Assembly (NCBI GenBank): GCA_022695795.1
Contig: MU404059.1
Span: 496,001 to 560,000, forward strand
Reading direction: 5' to 3'
DNA: 64,000 nt
Source of the DNA: Biscogniauxia marginata
Taxonomy: Eukaryota; Ascomycota; Sordariomycetes; Xylariales; Xylariaceae
This document shows, piece after piece, positions 23,830 through 35,126 of this stretch. Position 1 is the first letter of the stretch; each line of letters begins with the position of its first letter. The notes under the pieces are model-generated. The model was given only the letters and a program-made list of their open reading frames with translations, ran no database searches and was not told where the DNA came from. The translations under genes and the position numbers were made by a program.

Positions 23830-26800
23830 CAATTTATAAAAACAAAGGTACTCGCGTAATACTCTCTTTGTTAAATCTTCAAGCTTGATTATTCGAATTA
23901 TATAAGCGATATGTTTCGTTTTTACATCCGTTTCTCTAGAGTTACTTACGATACTTATCTCGTAACCCGTAATAATTAACTCCTCTTATCTTTAATTTTA
24001 ATAAAACATGTCTATCTCGAAATTTATTCGTAAATTACTTCTTTTAAATTAATTCATTTCTAGAATCATATCATGACCTAATATATATAATATTAAAAAT
24101 GACTTATTTGGAATGTTTTTAAATAGTTACCAAAAAAGGGATTATCTCTTTTAACACTCTATTATTCTCGTAACTAAACATATATCCTTCGAAGTTCTAT
24201 AGTTAATATAAACTTTATTTATATATCTATAATATTTTGTCTTTTTAAGTTATCTTAATTGAGATATAGCTTTTATTTGCTCTTAAGTCTATAAAGGCTT
24301 TATACTCCCTTCCTTTATACTTAACTCTAGTTATAATAATATTATTAAGTCCTGACTAGACTTTATATAAAGACTTACTATTCATGGCTTCTCGCTGCCT
24401 TACTAGCGAGAGCTTTTGCCGTTTTTTGGTTTTCTACGCCTTTTCTCTTTTAGGTTTTTTTAAGTTATTATAACCCGAATGTCCTTCCATTCTTGGGTTT
24501 TCATGAGAGCGTGTTTCTAATAATCATTATTTAAACAATTTTTTTAACTATCTTTTACGTAGTAAAGGGTAAAAGGTTTATTCTTTATATAGAACTTTGT
24601 ATATTAAAACTTCAATTCTTTTTCAAGGGCCCTTTTATAACCTAAATTTATTTTTTTATTAACTTAAAATTTCTTAAGGTTTTAAATTATCTTTAAATAA
24701 AGTGTATAATCCTTAAGTTCGTTTATTAGGAGTAATTCGATGTTTCCTTATAAGTTTATATTAATTTCTAGAAACTTTCCCCTTTTTTTAAAGTATGCCT
24801 TAACGATTCGTTTACAGCTTAGTTTAATTACACGTATTTTTACTTGTTATTCTATTAAGTACTTTCCTATTAAGCCGAATAAACTAGTGTCATACTTAAC
24901 TCGTTTTTCAAGCCATTATAAAAGATATAATCCTTTTTATAATTCTTATAACTCGTCCTTAACTTCGTCTTCTTCGAAACCCGCTCTAAGCAAGTCATAT
25001 ACGTCGCATAATATTAAGGTGTAACATATGCAATCTTTAACAATTACTTCGTTACTTCTTTCGGAACTTAAGTAAAAATAACATACTCTAAAATAATGTA
25101 GCCATCGTGAGACGTTGTCACAAATGCACTCATTTTCTTCCGTGTCATCATTTTCTGGTTTTTAAGGATATTAACCGGCTTTATCCTTAAAACTTTTATA
25201 TATTTAATAGGCGTTATTAATACAAAAGCTCTAATGTAACAATACATGTTCCCTTAAGCTTTAATAAACATTATAATTATCATTTATATAAAACCTTTAA
25301 TTTAAGCTATTATACTAACTTTTTCCTTAGTAAGTTTTATACTTGTCGTCGTTATAATGACTTTAATGTAGCTTATTATGGTTTAACTCAATTTTTAAGT
25401 CGTATCCTAGTTTATAGTTATTATACTCATATAATAGTTCGTTTTCGTTATATCCTTATTTAGCTTATTTTAGTATAAAATATCCTAAGTATAAATAGTC
25501 ATCTTTTAAATAGTCTTTATAATTAACTTAATAATATCTATAAATTTCTTTTATAAGGGCTTCCTCGTTTTTCTCTACTTTAATAATAATAATAATAAAC
25601 ACTTAATTTACTTCTTTATTATTTTCGAAATAAACTCTTACTTTAAAAGTTCTTTTCTCGAGTTAAAAAATCTCTCTTATTCTTAGTTCTTGTTTCTTAG
25701 AATTTTAGCACTTATTCTTATAATATTCTTTTTTTCTATAATTAAAACACTTAATAGTTGACTTATCTCGTTTCTTTTGCTCCTTTTAAGTAACGTTAAT
25801 TTTAATAAGGTTTAACTTGGTTCTAGTGCCTTTCTTAGTTCCGGTACCACTTTTATGATTTCCTCTTTTCAGCTAATCGTCATTCCTTTATTATACCGTC
25901 TTTTTCTTTTCAAAGTACCGTTTAAAGTTTTCGTTATTAATGGTAATTACCATTATAACGTAATTATTAAACTTTCCTGGGTTTCTTTCTTTATATAGAT
26001 TTATTTTATATAACTTATTTTTTATATAGTTTTTTAATCCTTAGTAAAACAAGTAATATAAGCTCTTAATAAATAATTATAACTAACTTACGAGTTTCTT
26101 GAACTTAATAGCGTAATTTAAAGCCTTTTTATCTTGTTATAATTTATAAAATTAAGCTTCGGTTTATTACTTAAAGATTAAATTACCAAATATAAACCTA
26201 AGTTGTTTTTCAAATTCTTTATAATTCTTAAAGACTTTCTTTATATCTTTTTAAGTGTTTAATCCGTTTTCTAAATGATTTTTTAACACTAGTTAAAACC
26301 AGGTTAAGGCAGTTCCAACGAGGAGCTAAAATATCGTGAAAACCCTCTATTTTTTAGTAGTAATCATTCCATAATAAAACCATAAGTAGGTTCCAGCCTA
26401 AATTAAAAATCCTTCTAAATCGCTTAACCCATTATATCTACTAAATGTAATTAGTTTAAAACTCTTTATATCGAGGGTTGTTATATTATTTTCGTCGTTT
26501 AAGTTATTAAGATCGCTATTATTTAAAAGTGGTTTTAATTACTTATCTTTAAAAAGTAAAGTTTATTTTACCTATTTTTTTTTTTTTAGGTGTTTCTTCC
26601 TCCTTTTCTTCTTCTTCTTTAAATGATTCTTCTTATTAAGCTTCCAAGGTATTCTCTTATAACTCTTCTTTAATTATAACTATAATTAACTTTTATATTA
26701 GTTCTTTTAAACCTTTTTATTATACCGTAAAAAAATCTAAAGTTTTCGTTTAAAAGCTTATTAATTATTATTTTCTTACTTGTTTCTTTTCTTGTTACCC

Positions 26801-26894
26801 TTTAGTTTTAAGGGGCATGCTTGTCTTAAGACGGTTCGACCGAAAATCCCTCCTTTTAAACCAATATTAAGCACTAATCAAAGAGCTATCAAAA

Positions 26895-27319
26895 TGTAAC
26901 GAACCTCCTTATATGTTCCTAGTTAATTGACTTTATAAATAAGTACATATTAGGTTTTCTTGATTTAAAAGTAATAATGGGTTAAAATTAATTTAAGTAA
27001 TTCATAATGTTATATTCGTTAAAGAGGTTTCAAGGTACTCTCATTATAATATTAAAAGTAACTATAGTCTTAAATTAATAGTTAAAGAACTAAAAATAAA
27101 TGACTAAATACATGAGAAATTTTATCCTTTTTATACTTAATTTCCTCTTAAAGTAATACTCCTCATTCTCCCTTATTATCTATAATTCTTTATAAGAATA
27201 ACAGAGAACACACTTATTCTCTTTTATTCTCTATAAAAACAACAAAGAATGTTATTACAAGTCACGTGACCTACGTTTACATGATCTTTTACCTTTCTAA
27301 CCCTTGTCGGTTCGCAACA
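26895..27319 (-). mobile_element. Element A, 5' LTR (minus orientation)
   Basis: 425 bp starting TGTAACGAACC and ending GGTTCGCAACA. Same length as the 12126-12550 copy; the differences noted, such as TGTG versus TGTA and GTCAAC versus GTTAAT, are transitions in TpG or CpA contexts. Confidence 0.9.
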
Positions 27320-27324
27320 AAAAC
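27320..27324. repeat. Target site duplication AAAAC, right copy (element A)
   Basis: AAAAC immediately follows the LTR terminus, matching 12121-12125. Confidence 0.75.
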
Positions 27325-28096
27325 CTTTTAAAATTAAAATTATTAATTATATAAATATATATATTATATTGTTTTTATTTAATTATTACTTTTTAAACCT
27401 CTTTTTTATTAATATTATTATTATAATAATATAAAAAAGTTTAAAATAATGCTTAATTTCTTAGTATATTAAAAAATTAAAAGGAAAACTTTTTTTAAAA
27501 TAGTTATTAAAATTATTTACATAGTTTAAATATATATAAGTTTATTAAGTTTATTATCTTTTAACTTTATTATTTTATAATAAATATAATAACGAGGTAT
27601 ATTACTTATTATTTTATTATTAAGCCGTGATAAATATTATTTTTAATTTATAAAAACTATTTTATTTATAAATATTTATATTTAATTTTATATTATTTAT
27701 AAAAATATAATTTATTTTATAATAAAAATACTTTATATATTAATATTAAAATAAGGTTTATAAATTAATTAATAATATTATTAATTTAAATATATTTTAA
27801 AATATTATAAAAAGTTATTAAAAATTAAAAATTAAAATACTAATATTATATAAATTATAAATAGTTTTATATTTTTATACTTTTTATAAGTTATTTAATT
27901 ATATTAATAAAAAACGTACTTTTTCTTTATAGTCACGAGACCTACTTATCCTGTGTTATTAAGGCTATAATTATTACAAGGTTGTTATTATAACGGTTAT
28001 TATAAGTAATCCCACATATTTGTTATAACTTACGATGGATAAAAGGGACAAAAGTAGGATTTATTTATGTAATTTTAATGTCTTTTTTCTTTTTTC

Positions 28097-28101
28097 CTTT
28101 T
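28097..28101. repeat. Target site duplication CTTTT, left copy
   Basis: CTTTT precedes the 130-bp insertion and recurs at 28232-28236. The left flank is T-rich, so chance similarity is less unlikely than for the other duplications. Confidence 0.65.
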
Positions 28102-28231
28102 TGTCACAACGGTGCCTTGTAAGCCGTTGCGCTAATAACTTTAAAAGGTCAGCGATTTCACCTATGAAAGTGAAATCCAAGGCTCCAATCCTGTCATATA
28201 AGCTAGCCACCCCGTGGCTAGCCCTGTGACA
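28102..28231. mobile_element. 130-bp insertion with TGTCACA...TGTGACA ends
   Basis: The ends are 7-bp inverted repeats, flanked by a 5-bp duplication. Composition is normal although everything around is AT. Near the right end lies a perfect hairpin, GCTAGCCAC-CCC-GTGGCTAGC, at 28202-28222. TG/CA ends and a 5-bp duplication fit a very short solo LTR or TRIM; the inverted ends and hairpin would also suit a small MITE. I cannot decide between them. Confidence 0.65.
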
Positions 28232-28559
28232 CTTTTATCTCGCGATAATTAAACATTAAGTAATAATACTAAAGCCTTGCTTTTAAAAAACACTACTAAG
28301 CTTATAAAATTTATTAATTTAATATAAAAATTAAAATATCTTTATTTTAAAAAGTATTAATTTCATTTAAAAATAAAAATAAAAACTTATATAAAAAAAT
28401 TTTTTTAAAAAAGGTTTTTATAATAAAAAAGGGAAATACTTTAATTAAAAAAAGGTTATTAAAAATAAAAATAAATATAATGTTATTTTTAAATAACTAC
28501 TTAAAAATCTTAACTTTATATTTACAAGTTTATATATTTATATACTTAAATTAATTACT

Positions 28560-29086
28560 CGAGACTTAATTAATTCCTTGGAATACTGTACCTACCGAAG
28601 GACCATTGGACTTTACCTATCGACTGCCAGGTAAAGGTTTGAACCGGCTCTGCCTGTGAAACCTTCCCAACAATGCATGTTTTCATCAAAGTAGTTGTAT
28701 TGCATGTATATCTTACGGATTTACCAATGAGATAATGGCAAAGATGATGGGGTAGTAGGTCGGCGATCCAATTTTATTTGCATGGCTGCTGACGTGTCTT
28801 AGCACCCACGTCACCATTGCCCTGATGTGAAGCTGAAGCTCAGGTCGACCTGATCTCAACATAGGGGAAGCTCTGAAAGGTCCATCTACGGGTCCCAGAG
28901 GAACGGAACCTATATAATAAACAATTAACTTCTCTAACTTATCTCTCACTTGCATGATTAGAAGCGTCACTTCAAGTCTGTTTCCAATGCTTGACCGTAT
29001 GCCGTATTTACAATATAGCCACGTCCTCATGTTGATTAACATCTGTGTGATAATCTTCTGGTGTCAGTTGAGCCTCCGTTGACTAC
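28560..29086. other. Intergenic upstream of the Fig1-like gene
   Basis: Composition is normal again. No supported gene; a 109-codon minus-strand frame at 28713-29042 has no recognisable homology or splice context. Confidence 0.4.
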
Positions 29087-30041
29087 ATGTTCACCGGCCA
29101 AAGCAAGCTAACCTTTTCTTTAGCATTATTGCTCGTCTCGTGCACCTCTTCTAATGGCCTCGAGAATGTCCTTCTAGTCTCGTTATCATATAAGAGCCCA
29201 GCCGCAAACACGACTCATGATCCACTATTGCTGAATTTGAATGTCACTCAAGAGCTTTCAGAGCAACTATCCAGAAGTGAGAAGATAATCCAGCAGATTC
29301 GTGTGAGTTATGTGTCCATTTGCATGGCTCTCAACTCTGGTATATGGGTTTGTAACAACAATGCAGAAGAACTGGCACTGATCTTAAGAGAGGTTGGGAA
29401 TGGGGATCCCTTGAATCTCCTGAGACTTGCTGAGAATTTTCGCTGGGGCGTGGTATTTTATGCGCTGATGTTCGTATAACACATTTTTGACCTCACTGTC
29501 TTGACCCTTATCTATATTTAGCTGACTGGCCTACAATGCTAATCATTCTCATAGTATCATAGCCATCATATTTACCCTTATTTCTCTTTTACTCTTAAGT
29601 TCATTTCCAGGGTGGCATGAGTATTCAGACAGCGAAGACAAAAGTCGAGAGATCAAGCCATTCCCGTCGCGGCCTGTCTCGCTACTAGCTGCGGCATTAA
29701 TGACGGCGGCATCTGCGCTTGGTTTTGTATCTGCTTTCTGGCAGCATATCGGAGCTGCCGGAACATCGACACTGCTAAGACTACTCACCTATGACATAGC
29801 AGAGGCTCAGCTTGGAGCTTCAGCCATGACTCTTGGCTGGCTAGGAGCTGCGTGCGCCGGTATCACGACAATAGGTATGTTTCATGTGCTTTCTATGTCT
29901 CAGCTGAGTATTTGGGGTCTGTTAACCTTGTATGATAATGTCGCGGCGACAGGTCTGATAATAATAATCATTGCGATACGGACGCTGCAAGCATTGGCTG
30001 ACTACCCAAGGACTAACAGCCAGGGCTTAGTTGGGGAATAG
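29087..30041 (+). CDS. Fig1-family membrane protein (calcium influx/mating-fusion regulator family)
   Basis: Exons 29087-29469, 29555-29874 and 29953-30041, giving 263 residues. Intron 1 uses donor GTTCGT and acceptor CATAG; intron 2 uses GTATGT and GACAG. The N-terminus has a hydrophobic segment, then LENVLLVSLSYKS, then the C...W.C block IRVSYVSICMALNSGIWVCNN typical of the Fig1 family, then membrane segments around FYALIIIAIIFTLISLLLL, LLAAALMTAASALGFVSAFW, the AMTLGWLGAACAGITTIG helix and a final LIIIIIAIR. Fig1 proteins in yeast act in pheromone-induced calcium influx and cell fusion; this paralogue's role is inferred only by family. The last codons (QGLVGE-stop) lie inside the MITE-like repeat at 30018-30168. 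It sits at the edge of the RIP block. Confidence 0.75.
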
Positions 30042-30168
30042 TATTATAACCCCGATAGTACTGTTATTTTTAATATATAGGTACTTTATTAAATTGATTA
30101 TAAATAATAAATAAAAACAGATATAGTACTATCCGTTACAGCACTCTCCTCCAACTAAGCCCTAGCTG
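30018..30168. mobile_element. MITE-like element with long imperfect terminal inverted repeats
   Basis: The left arm from 30021 begins CAGGGCTTAGTTGG and runs through GATAGTACT; the reverse complement of the right arm, from about 30164, begins TAGGGCTTAGTTGG and runs through GGATAGTACT. The arms match over about 45 bp with small gaps. The core of roughly 50 bp is AT-rich. The size and structure are those of a MITE. Left flank CA and right flank TA hint at a TA target site as used by mariner-type transposases, but no clear duplication is visible. The left arm contains the stop codon of the Fig1-like gene. Confidence 0.75.
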
Positions 30169-30402
30169 CTGATCCTATCAATCACGGACCAATGGGCATG
30201 GATTAAGACTCCTATCCTAGTGCTGATCCATGTGCTTACACCATTGGTTGAAGCTTGATTATATTGCTGCCTTGTGACCTACTTGGATCCTTCCACTTTT
30301 GCCAGCTCTTCTAGATAGATCCCGGGTACCCCCTTTCGTCTACCGTAAGCTTACTCAAACGATGCATCTTCACTAGATCCCTTCATCACGCTTAGCTTCG
30401 CC

Positions 30403-31671
30403 ATGTATATCCATGCTTTCCTCACCTTTATAACCTGCTTTAGTCTCGTCGCCAGCCGGGCGTTCCTGTCCGAAGACCAACATGTCTTAGGAGACGGCGA
30501 CACGAGATCCTCTACAAGGTTTCGATCATCTATATCTATCTTGTCTCATTCGCGTGGTACTAACTCGACTGCGCATAATGGTTTCGTCGCTTTGGGAGAC
30601 TCTTATAGTGCCGGCATCGGTACTGGTGTCGATGGCCGAGAGGATGATTGCCGACGTGGCTTGCACGCCCACTCACGGCTGATTGCATCCGACCTATCTG
30701 CAAGTCAAGGGGGTCCAAATACAACAGCCTTCCAGTTCCTGTCATGCACAGGTGCGCGGACCCAAGATGTCCTTTCCGGTGGCGACTCGAGCCAGATCGA
30801 TAGTTTCGACGCTTCCCTTCCGGCTGACTTCGCCCTGCTCTCTATCGGCGGAAATGACCTTGGCTTCTTCGACGTCATCAATGCCTGTGTTTTCCGATTC
30901 TACAACTTCTACTCCGGGACATGTGAGGCGGCCCTTGAGAATTCGCGTGTTCAGATCGAGGGTGACGGTTTCGAAACCCGACTACAGATAATCATCATGG
31001 AGCTCCTCGACAAGGTCTGCTGGGAGGAGAAGCCTTGGTTTTTTATCACCGTCACGGGCTATGTGAGGTTCTTCAACGAGGTTACGGACGGGTGCGATGA
31101 GATGAGTCTTGGTGTTTGGTGGAACGGTCCGAAGTTAACGAAGGCACTGAGGCTCAATATGAATGCGCTCGTGCTTGCAGTCAACGCCAAGATCCGGAAG
31201 ACTATCGGGAATGTGAACTCGCGTTTTACGAGGGACAAAGTTCTCTTCGTCGACTATGACAAGGCGTTTGATGGCCATCGCTTCTGCGAAGAGAATGTGA
31301 CCGAGCCTGATTACAGTCGCTCAGACACGTGGTTCTTCCTCGTTGGCGGCCAGGATAACGCAAGGAATACCACGTTACCAAATCAAGATGCGGACACTGA
31401 GACTCTATCTCCATCATCTGTTTTAGTGGACCCAACATCGTGCTATGATAACGCCCGGAGCTCTGGGGACTGGGGTGAATTGGCGCTGTGCTATATGGCG
31501 ATGGCAAAGCAACGTGACCCGAACCTGCAATTTGCTCGCAGTAACATAATAGCCCCTAACTCTATGTGGTACGTACCAACATACTATGGCAAGACCTTTC
31601 ACGCTAGATCTATGGGCCACGAGATGATAAGAGATAAAATCTACGAGGCCTGGCATAAATTGGACGAATGA
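30403..31671 (+). CDS. Secreted SGNH/GDSL hydrolase (lipase/esterase-like)
   Basis: Intronless, 422 residues. A signal peptide covers about residues 1-19. Block I is FVALGDSYSAGIGTG with the nucleophile S67; block III is SIGGNDLGF with N151; the last block is FHARSMGHEM with H400 as the likely catalytic histidine, where the family more often has FHP. This layout is that of the SEST-like group of SGNH hydrolases, which act on ester bonds of lipids or acylated sugars. Several cysteines and N-glycosylation sequons fit secretion. It probably works outside the cell, but its substrate is unknown. The nearest neighbour is the MITE 235 bp upstream. Confidence 0.88.
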   Translation: MYIHAFLTFITCFSLVASRAFLSEDQHVLGDGDTRSSTRFRSSISILSHSRGTNSTAHNGFVALGDSYSAGIGTGVDGREDDCRRGLHAHSRLIASDLSASQGGPNTTAFQFLSCTGARTQDVLSGGDSSQIDSFDASLPADFALLSIGGNDLGFFDVINACVFRFYNFYSGTCEAALENSRVQIEGDGFETRLQIIIMELLDKVCWEEKPWFFITVTGYVRFFNEVTDGCDEMSLGVWWNGPKLTKALRLNMNALVLAVNAKIRKTIGNVNSRFTRDKVLFVDYDKAFDGHRFCEENVTEPDYSRSDTWFFLVGGQDNARNTTLPNQDADTETLSPSSVLVDPTSCYDNARSSGDWGELALCYMAMAKQRDPNLQFARSNIIAPNSMWYVPTYYGKTFHARSMGHEMIRDKIYEAWHKLDE

Positions 31672-34132
31672 CATGCGCTTCACTTCCAGAGAAAGTGAGA
31701 AAATACCTTCAACCTTTAGAACTCAGACGCTCTTCATTTTATGATGGTATTAGGCAGTCTTACTGTATGCGGGCTTTATTTTCTGAATACCTATGCTGAT
31801 GTTCAGGACATATTCTGCATAAGTAATGAATAAGCTGACGGTAATCTAAGAAGCTATTTAGACAATTTAATTAGAACATAATAGGTAATTGCGATAAACT
31901 TGGTAAAGTTATTAGTATACCTCAAACCTTCGGTCATTGTCCGTCCTCTCATCTCATAAATAGGGGTCTCGAACTAGAGTACGTATTTCAAATATCAGTT
32001 CCCGGCTACTCCAAGTAAATAGGGACTCAATTATCACCTTTAGACAGCATTCTCGCCATCACTTCACGGCAGAAATGGGGCTTACTTATGTACTCGTCCC
32101 CTAAAACATCACCAAGGATCTTTCAACTTCATATAACCATAGAATAGATATTTGTCTGGGTTTTATGGGATACAGTAGCTATATCCGATATCACGTGTAT
32201 AGGTGTATATAATAGGGGTAACATCGCCCTAAAGAAGGACTAGAAGGTCAAGTTTCAGACTGTATCTCAATATATGGGTGCCCTATCACACTGCCTCTCT
32301 CTTTTACCTCAATACTAGTCTCCCACTTCCAGCTCTAGGGTGGCCGACACCCTCCTAGCCGGTTAGTGGTGAGATATAAATCTCGATCAGCTAGGACGGT
32401 TGATCGCCTTTTAGCTTTAATAGTTGATATCGTAATTGTAGCCACGCAGATGTATTCAACCCCTTTTCATCCAACAGAAGTATCTGGGTTTACTAGAAGA
32501 ACACTACGACTAAAATTTATGTGTTTCAGGTCATTGTAATACAAGTCACTCTCTATTGCGGGAAGTTTCGTACGCCTATACCCCTAGCCTTCACCAATCA
32601 GCACGTAGCAATATGTACCATCATAAGAACTCGCGTGATACCAACGGGGTATAGGGCAATATAAAACTGCAGCGGCAGTGTCATTGATCTTATACTTAGA
32701 TTTATAGATCAGAATTATTTCTCATTTATACCCCCTCATCCCTTGAAAACACCCAGGACTAAACACCTCATAAGCCGGGCCCTTTGTTTCTTACTCATCC
32801 ATATCATGAATGCAATAGTTCGAATTTTCACCGCATTCATCTAGAAACCACTGTATCCATCTTTTCCCTTCTTAAGTCATTGAATATTGTTTTAGAGTTA
32901 TCACTTGGGATAAAGTCCACGGGAAAAAGACCCAGCCAAGAGCGTAACAAAATGTCTGTTAGCTTTCACTTAATGCCTCGTAGGAATCTACATGCCCAAA
33001 AATGAATAAGAGGAAGGAATTATGAATGTAAAGGACATGATTCTGTCGGGACTAAGATCAGGGGTTGATATCCCTCGGAGCACTTGTAAGTATGACTATA
33101 AGTCCCAAGGCTTTCTCAGGCGTCGACGCCGGAATTTTAACCTTAGCGATCCGAGTACAGCTAATATAATGAATCACAACACGTTTTTTCTCTTTAACAC
33201 GGCGTATAGGAGTTCATCGAAGCTAAGCAGCACAGGAGGAGGCTGGGTAGTACAAGAGGAAGCTGGGTTGTCGTCAGATATGCCTAGCAAGCGCCAAGAG
33301 GGCTGACTCTGGTAGGGCTGTTCTAGCGTGTACATCAATACATCTATTACCCCAGATAGGAAATACAGGGGTACACAGGTGCTAGCTTTCAGCCCTACAT
33401 CGTGAATGCCATATACTTTGGTACTTCCATATTCTTAATTGGGCATAGTCCGTGTCTCGTAACTCCCAAGGGGGGACAGCATACCTAACTCTACGCATCT
33501 CATACGGCGGACAGCGGACAGCCTCATGGGTTGCGTCTTTAGGGGTAACCAGTAGAAAGTTCTACCAGGGACTTAGACTAAGCATCATAATGCTTCAAAG
33601 TTGGGCCTATGGAATCTCGTTGGACGCCGATACGTTGGTTCTCGACTCTTGACTTTACATCCTTTGACTATGGCTTCCCGCCGCTCTAGTAGAGCCCCTT
33701 CTACGTACTCCTACCTCTGGTTTCCCAAAGAGGAAGATATTCTCTTGGCCATATTTTTGACCGCATTCACAACACCGAGTCATCTAAGTCTTTATTTTTG
33801 GCAAGGTGAGATGCGGTGAAGTCAGTTGTAAGCCCCTCTCTTTTTCTCTCGCGTAGAGCATAACGCCTGTCTTTGGATGGCTTAGAAATCGTCTCGAAGG
33901 AGCAGGTAATGAGTGGCTCAATGAACACCGAAGACGTCGCCAAAGAGTCCTAGTCGGTGATGGCTACGAGACTCAAATATAAAGATCTATTCGGCCACTC
34001 CTTTATCTTGTCGTCCGAATACCATCGCCAAACCACACCGCCAACCATTCTCATCCACATACCCATGACCTACCTCACTTCCGCTACAACTCAGATTCAT
34101 AAGCTCGACTCCTTGGACCGGGTAGAAACAAG
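31672..34132. other. Gene-poor stretch of about 2.5 kb
   Basis: No convincing gene. Short frames lack coding character. Around 33215-33275 there is a short duplicated phrase (AGGAGGCTGGGTAGTACAAG / AGGAAGCTGGGTTGTCGTC). Confidence 0.4.
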
Positions 34133-34570
34133 ATGGTTCTGATTCTCTCAGCCGCCGTAGCCGCCGGCACCACCCCAGCGCCGAAAGACAACACGGGGGG
34201 CAGCAACACCACTAGCTCTGGAAGTAACCCTTCCGGCTCGAGTTCAGGAGGCGTAAGTAACCTTTCCCGGGCAGGCCGTTCTAGTCGGCTTACCCAGCAA
34301 GCTTAAACTGACGATGAACATCCAGGGCGGAGGCAACAGTGTCCGCATCGAAGAGGAGGCTTCAGGTACGCCTCCTGTATGATGTCTGCCCCTAGTAGTC
34401 TTACCTTTTGAGCGAGATAAGGGATGCAGAAGCTGTTGGAGAATGTTAACTGACTTGAGGCCTTTTGTCGTTTTTAGTCTACTATTGAGAAGGACGGCGA
34501 TAATAAGAACAGAGAGACGAGTGCGGAAAATCTTGAAGATGCTCCGGCCGAGCCTGCCTCGACTACCTAG
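34133..34570 (+). CDS. Possible small gene with serine/glycine-rich N-terminus, model unresolved
   Basis: An ATG at 34133 opens a 40-codon stretch with a short hydrophobic start (MVLILSAAVAAG) followed by a Ser/Gly/Asn/Thr-rich run, ending at a good donor GTAAGT at 34253. Acceptor ATCCAG at 34325 starts a 40-nt piece (GGGNSVRIEEEAS) ending at donor GTACGC. A strong TTTTTAG acceptor at 34477 precedes a coding-looking frame (STIEKDGDNKNRETSAENL...) ending TAG at 34570. The phase across the second intron does not fit: the consensus junctions give an early stop (VYY), and only a weaker donor inside exon 2 would save the frame. It is either a short peptide gene, a mis-modelled gene or a decayed one. 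No family recognised. Confidence 0.3.
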
Positions 34571-35126
34571 CTGGCTAGTGTATTTGCGAGGCTTTCGAGG
34601 ATTCCTAGGTAATGGAGGAGAGAGACGTCGAGGAATCGAATGCTTGTTCACCTGGCAGGGCCGGTGCATATAGATTTGGTTATAAAGGCATTCGTGAGTG
34701 TTTTGTTATTATTATCTTCCCACAGAGATATAGAATTAGAGAACATACCTTAAACCGTGGATCATCCTAGCTGTGCGGTGATAAAAGGTCCAAACCCCTA
34801 ACCCCCTGTGGCACCGAAGCCATCACTCGAAGCCGAACTCTGCCGCGTCCAAAACATAGTATATCGAATGACGCGCAAGGCCTCGTAGCTATGGGGATGT
34901 AATCGAGACTGTATTCGAGGTCTATGTTCCAGCAGGATTTCTAACTGAACGCACGGGTGTACGTGGCGGCCTCTGTTTATACATGTAGTTATAATACGTA
35001 GGTACCGAGTAAGGACGACAGAAAGGCGTAAGATATAGTAAGACGATCGCACTTGAAATCTTTGGATTGAAGGGAGCCCATCAGCCAGAAGAATGGCTTT
35101 CGCGACGAAAAATCTTGAAGTTGAAT
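34571..35126. other. Intergenic, no gene recognised
   Basis: No supported feature between the tentative small gene and the tentative minus-strand frame. Confidence 0.35.

Larger units (their letters stand above)
22656..26894 (-). mobile_element. Element A internal region, 5' part (gag, protease, reverse transcriptase remnants)
   Basis: On the minus strand this follows the gag-pol order of element B. The reverse transcriptase active site at 23052-23063 reads YLND instead of YLDD. The zinc knuckle at 25708-25749 reads C-x2-Y-x4-Y-x4-C, having lost one cysteine and the histidine. Stops are frequent. The part also carries a foreign 191-bp insertion at 23639-23829. The first bases after the LTR (reverse complement of 26894 downward) read TTTTGATAGCTC and give no clear tRNA primer match. 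Confidence 0.85.
27325..28560. other. AT-rich flank right of element A
   Basis: Nearly pure A and T with no recognisable element, interrupted only by the normal-composition insertion at 28102-28231. Composition returns to normal near 28560. Confidence 0.6.

Noticed and set aside
24740..25024. Plus-strand open frame of 94 codons inside element A
   Set aside because: It is antisense to the decayed gag-pol of element A and has no independent homology.
28035..28229. Open frame of 64 codons spanning the AT-rich flank and the 130-bp insertion
   Set aside because: It runs across an insertion boundary, so it cannot be an old gene; no support for expression.
11640..28560. Interpretation of the AT-rich block as a centromere
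   Set aside because: About 17 kb of RIP-hit repeats is too short and is fully explained by two nested elements plus flanks; no CENP-A data can be inferred from sequence.
33200..33275. Stretch with GAAGCTAAGCAG and TAGTAC reminiscent of a 5S rRNA internal promoter
   Set aside because: The rest of the 5S sequence and its stems are not present, and Sordariomycete 5S genes differ at these positions; likely chance.
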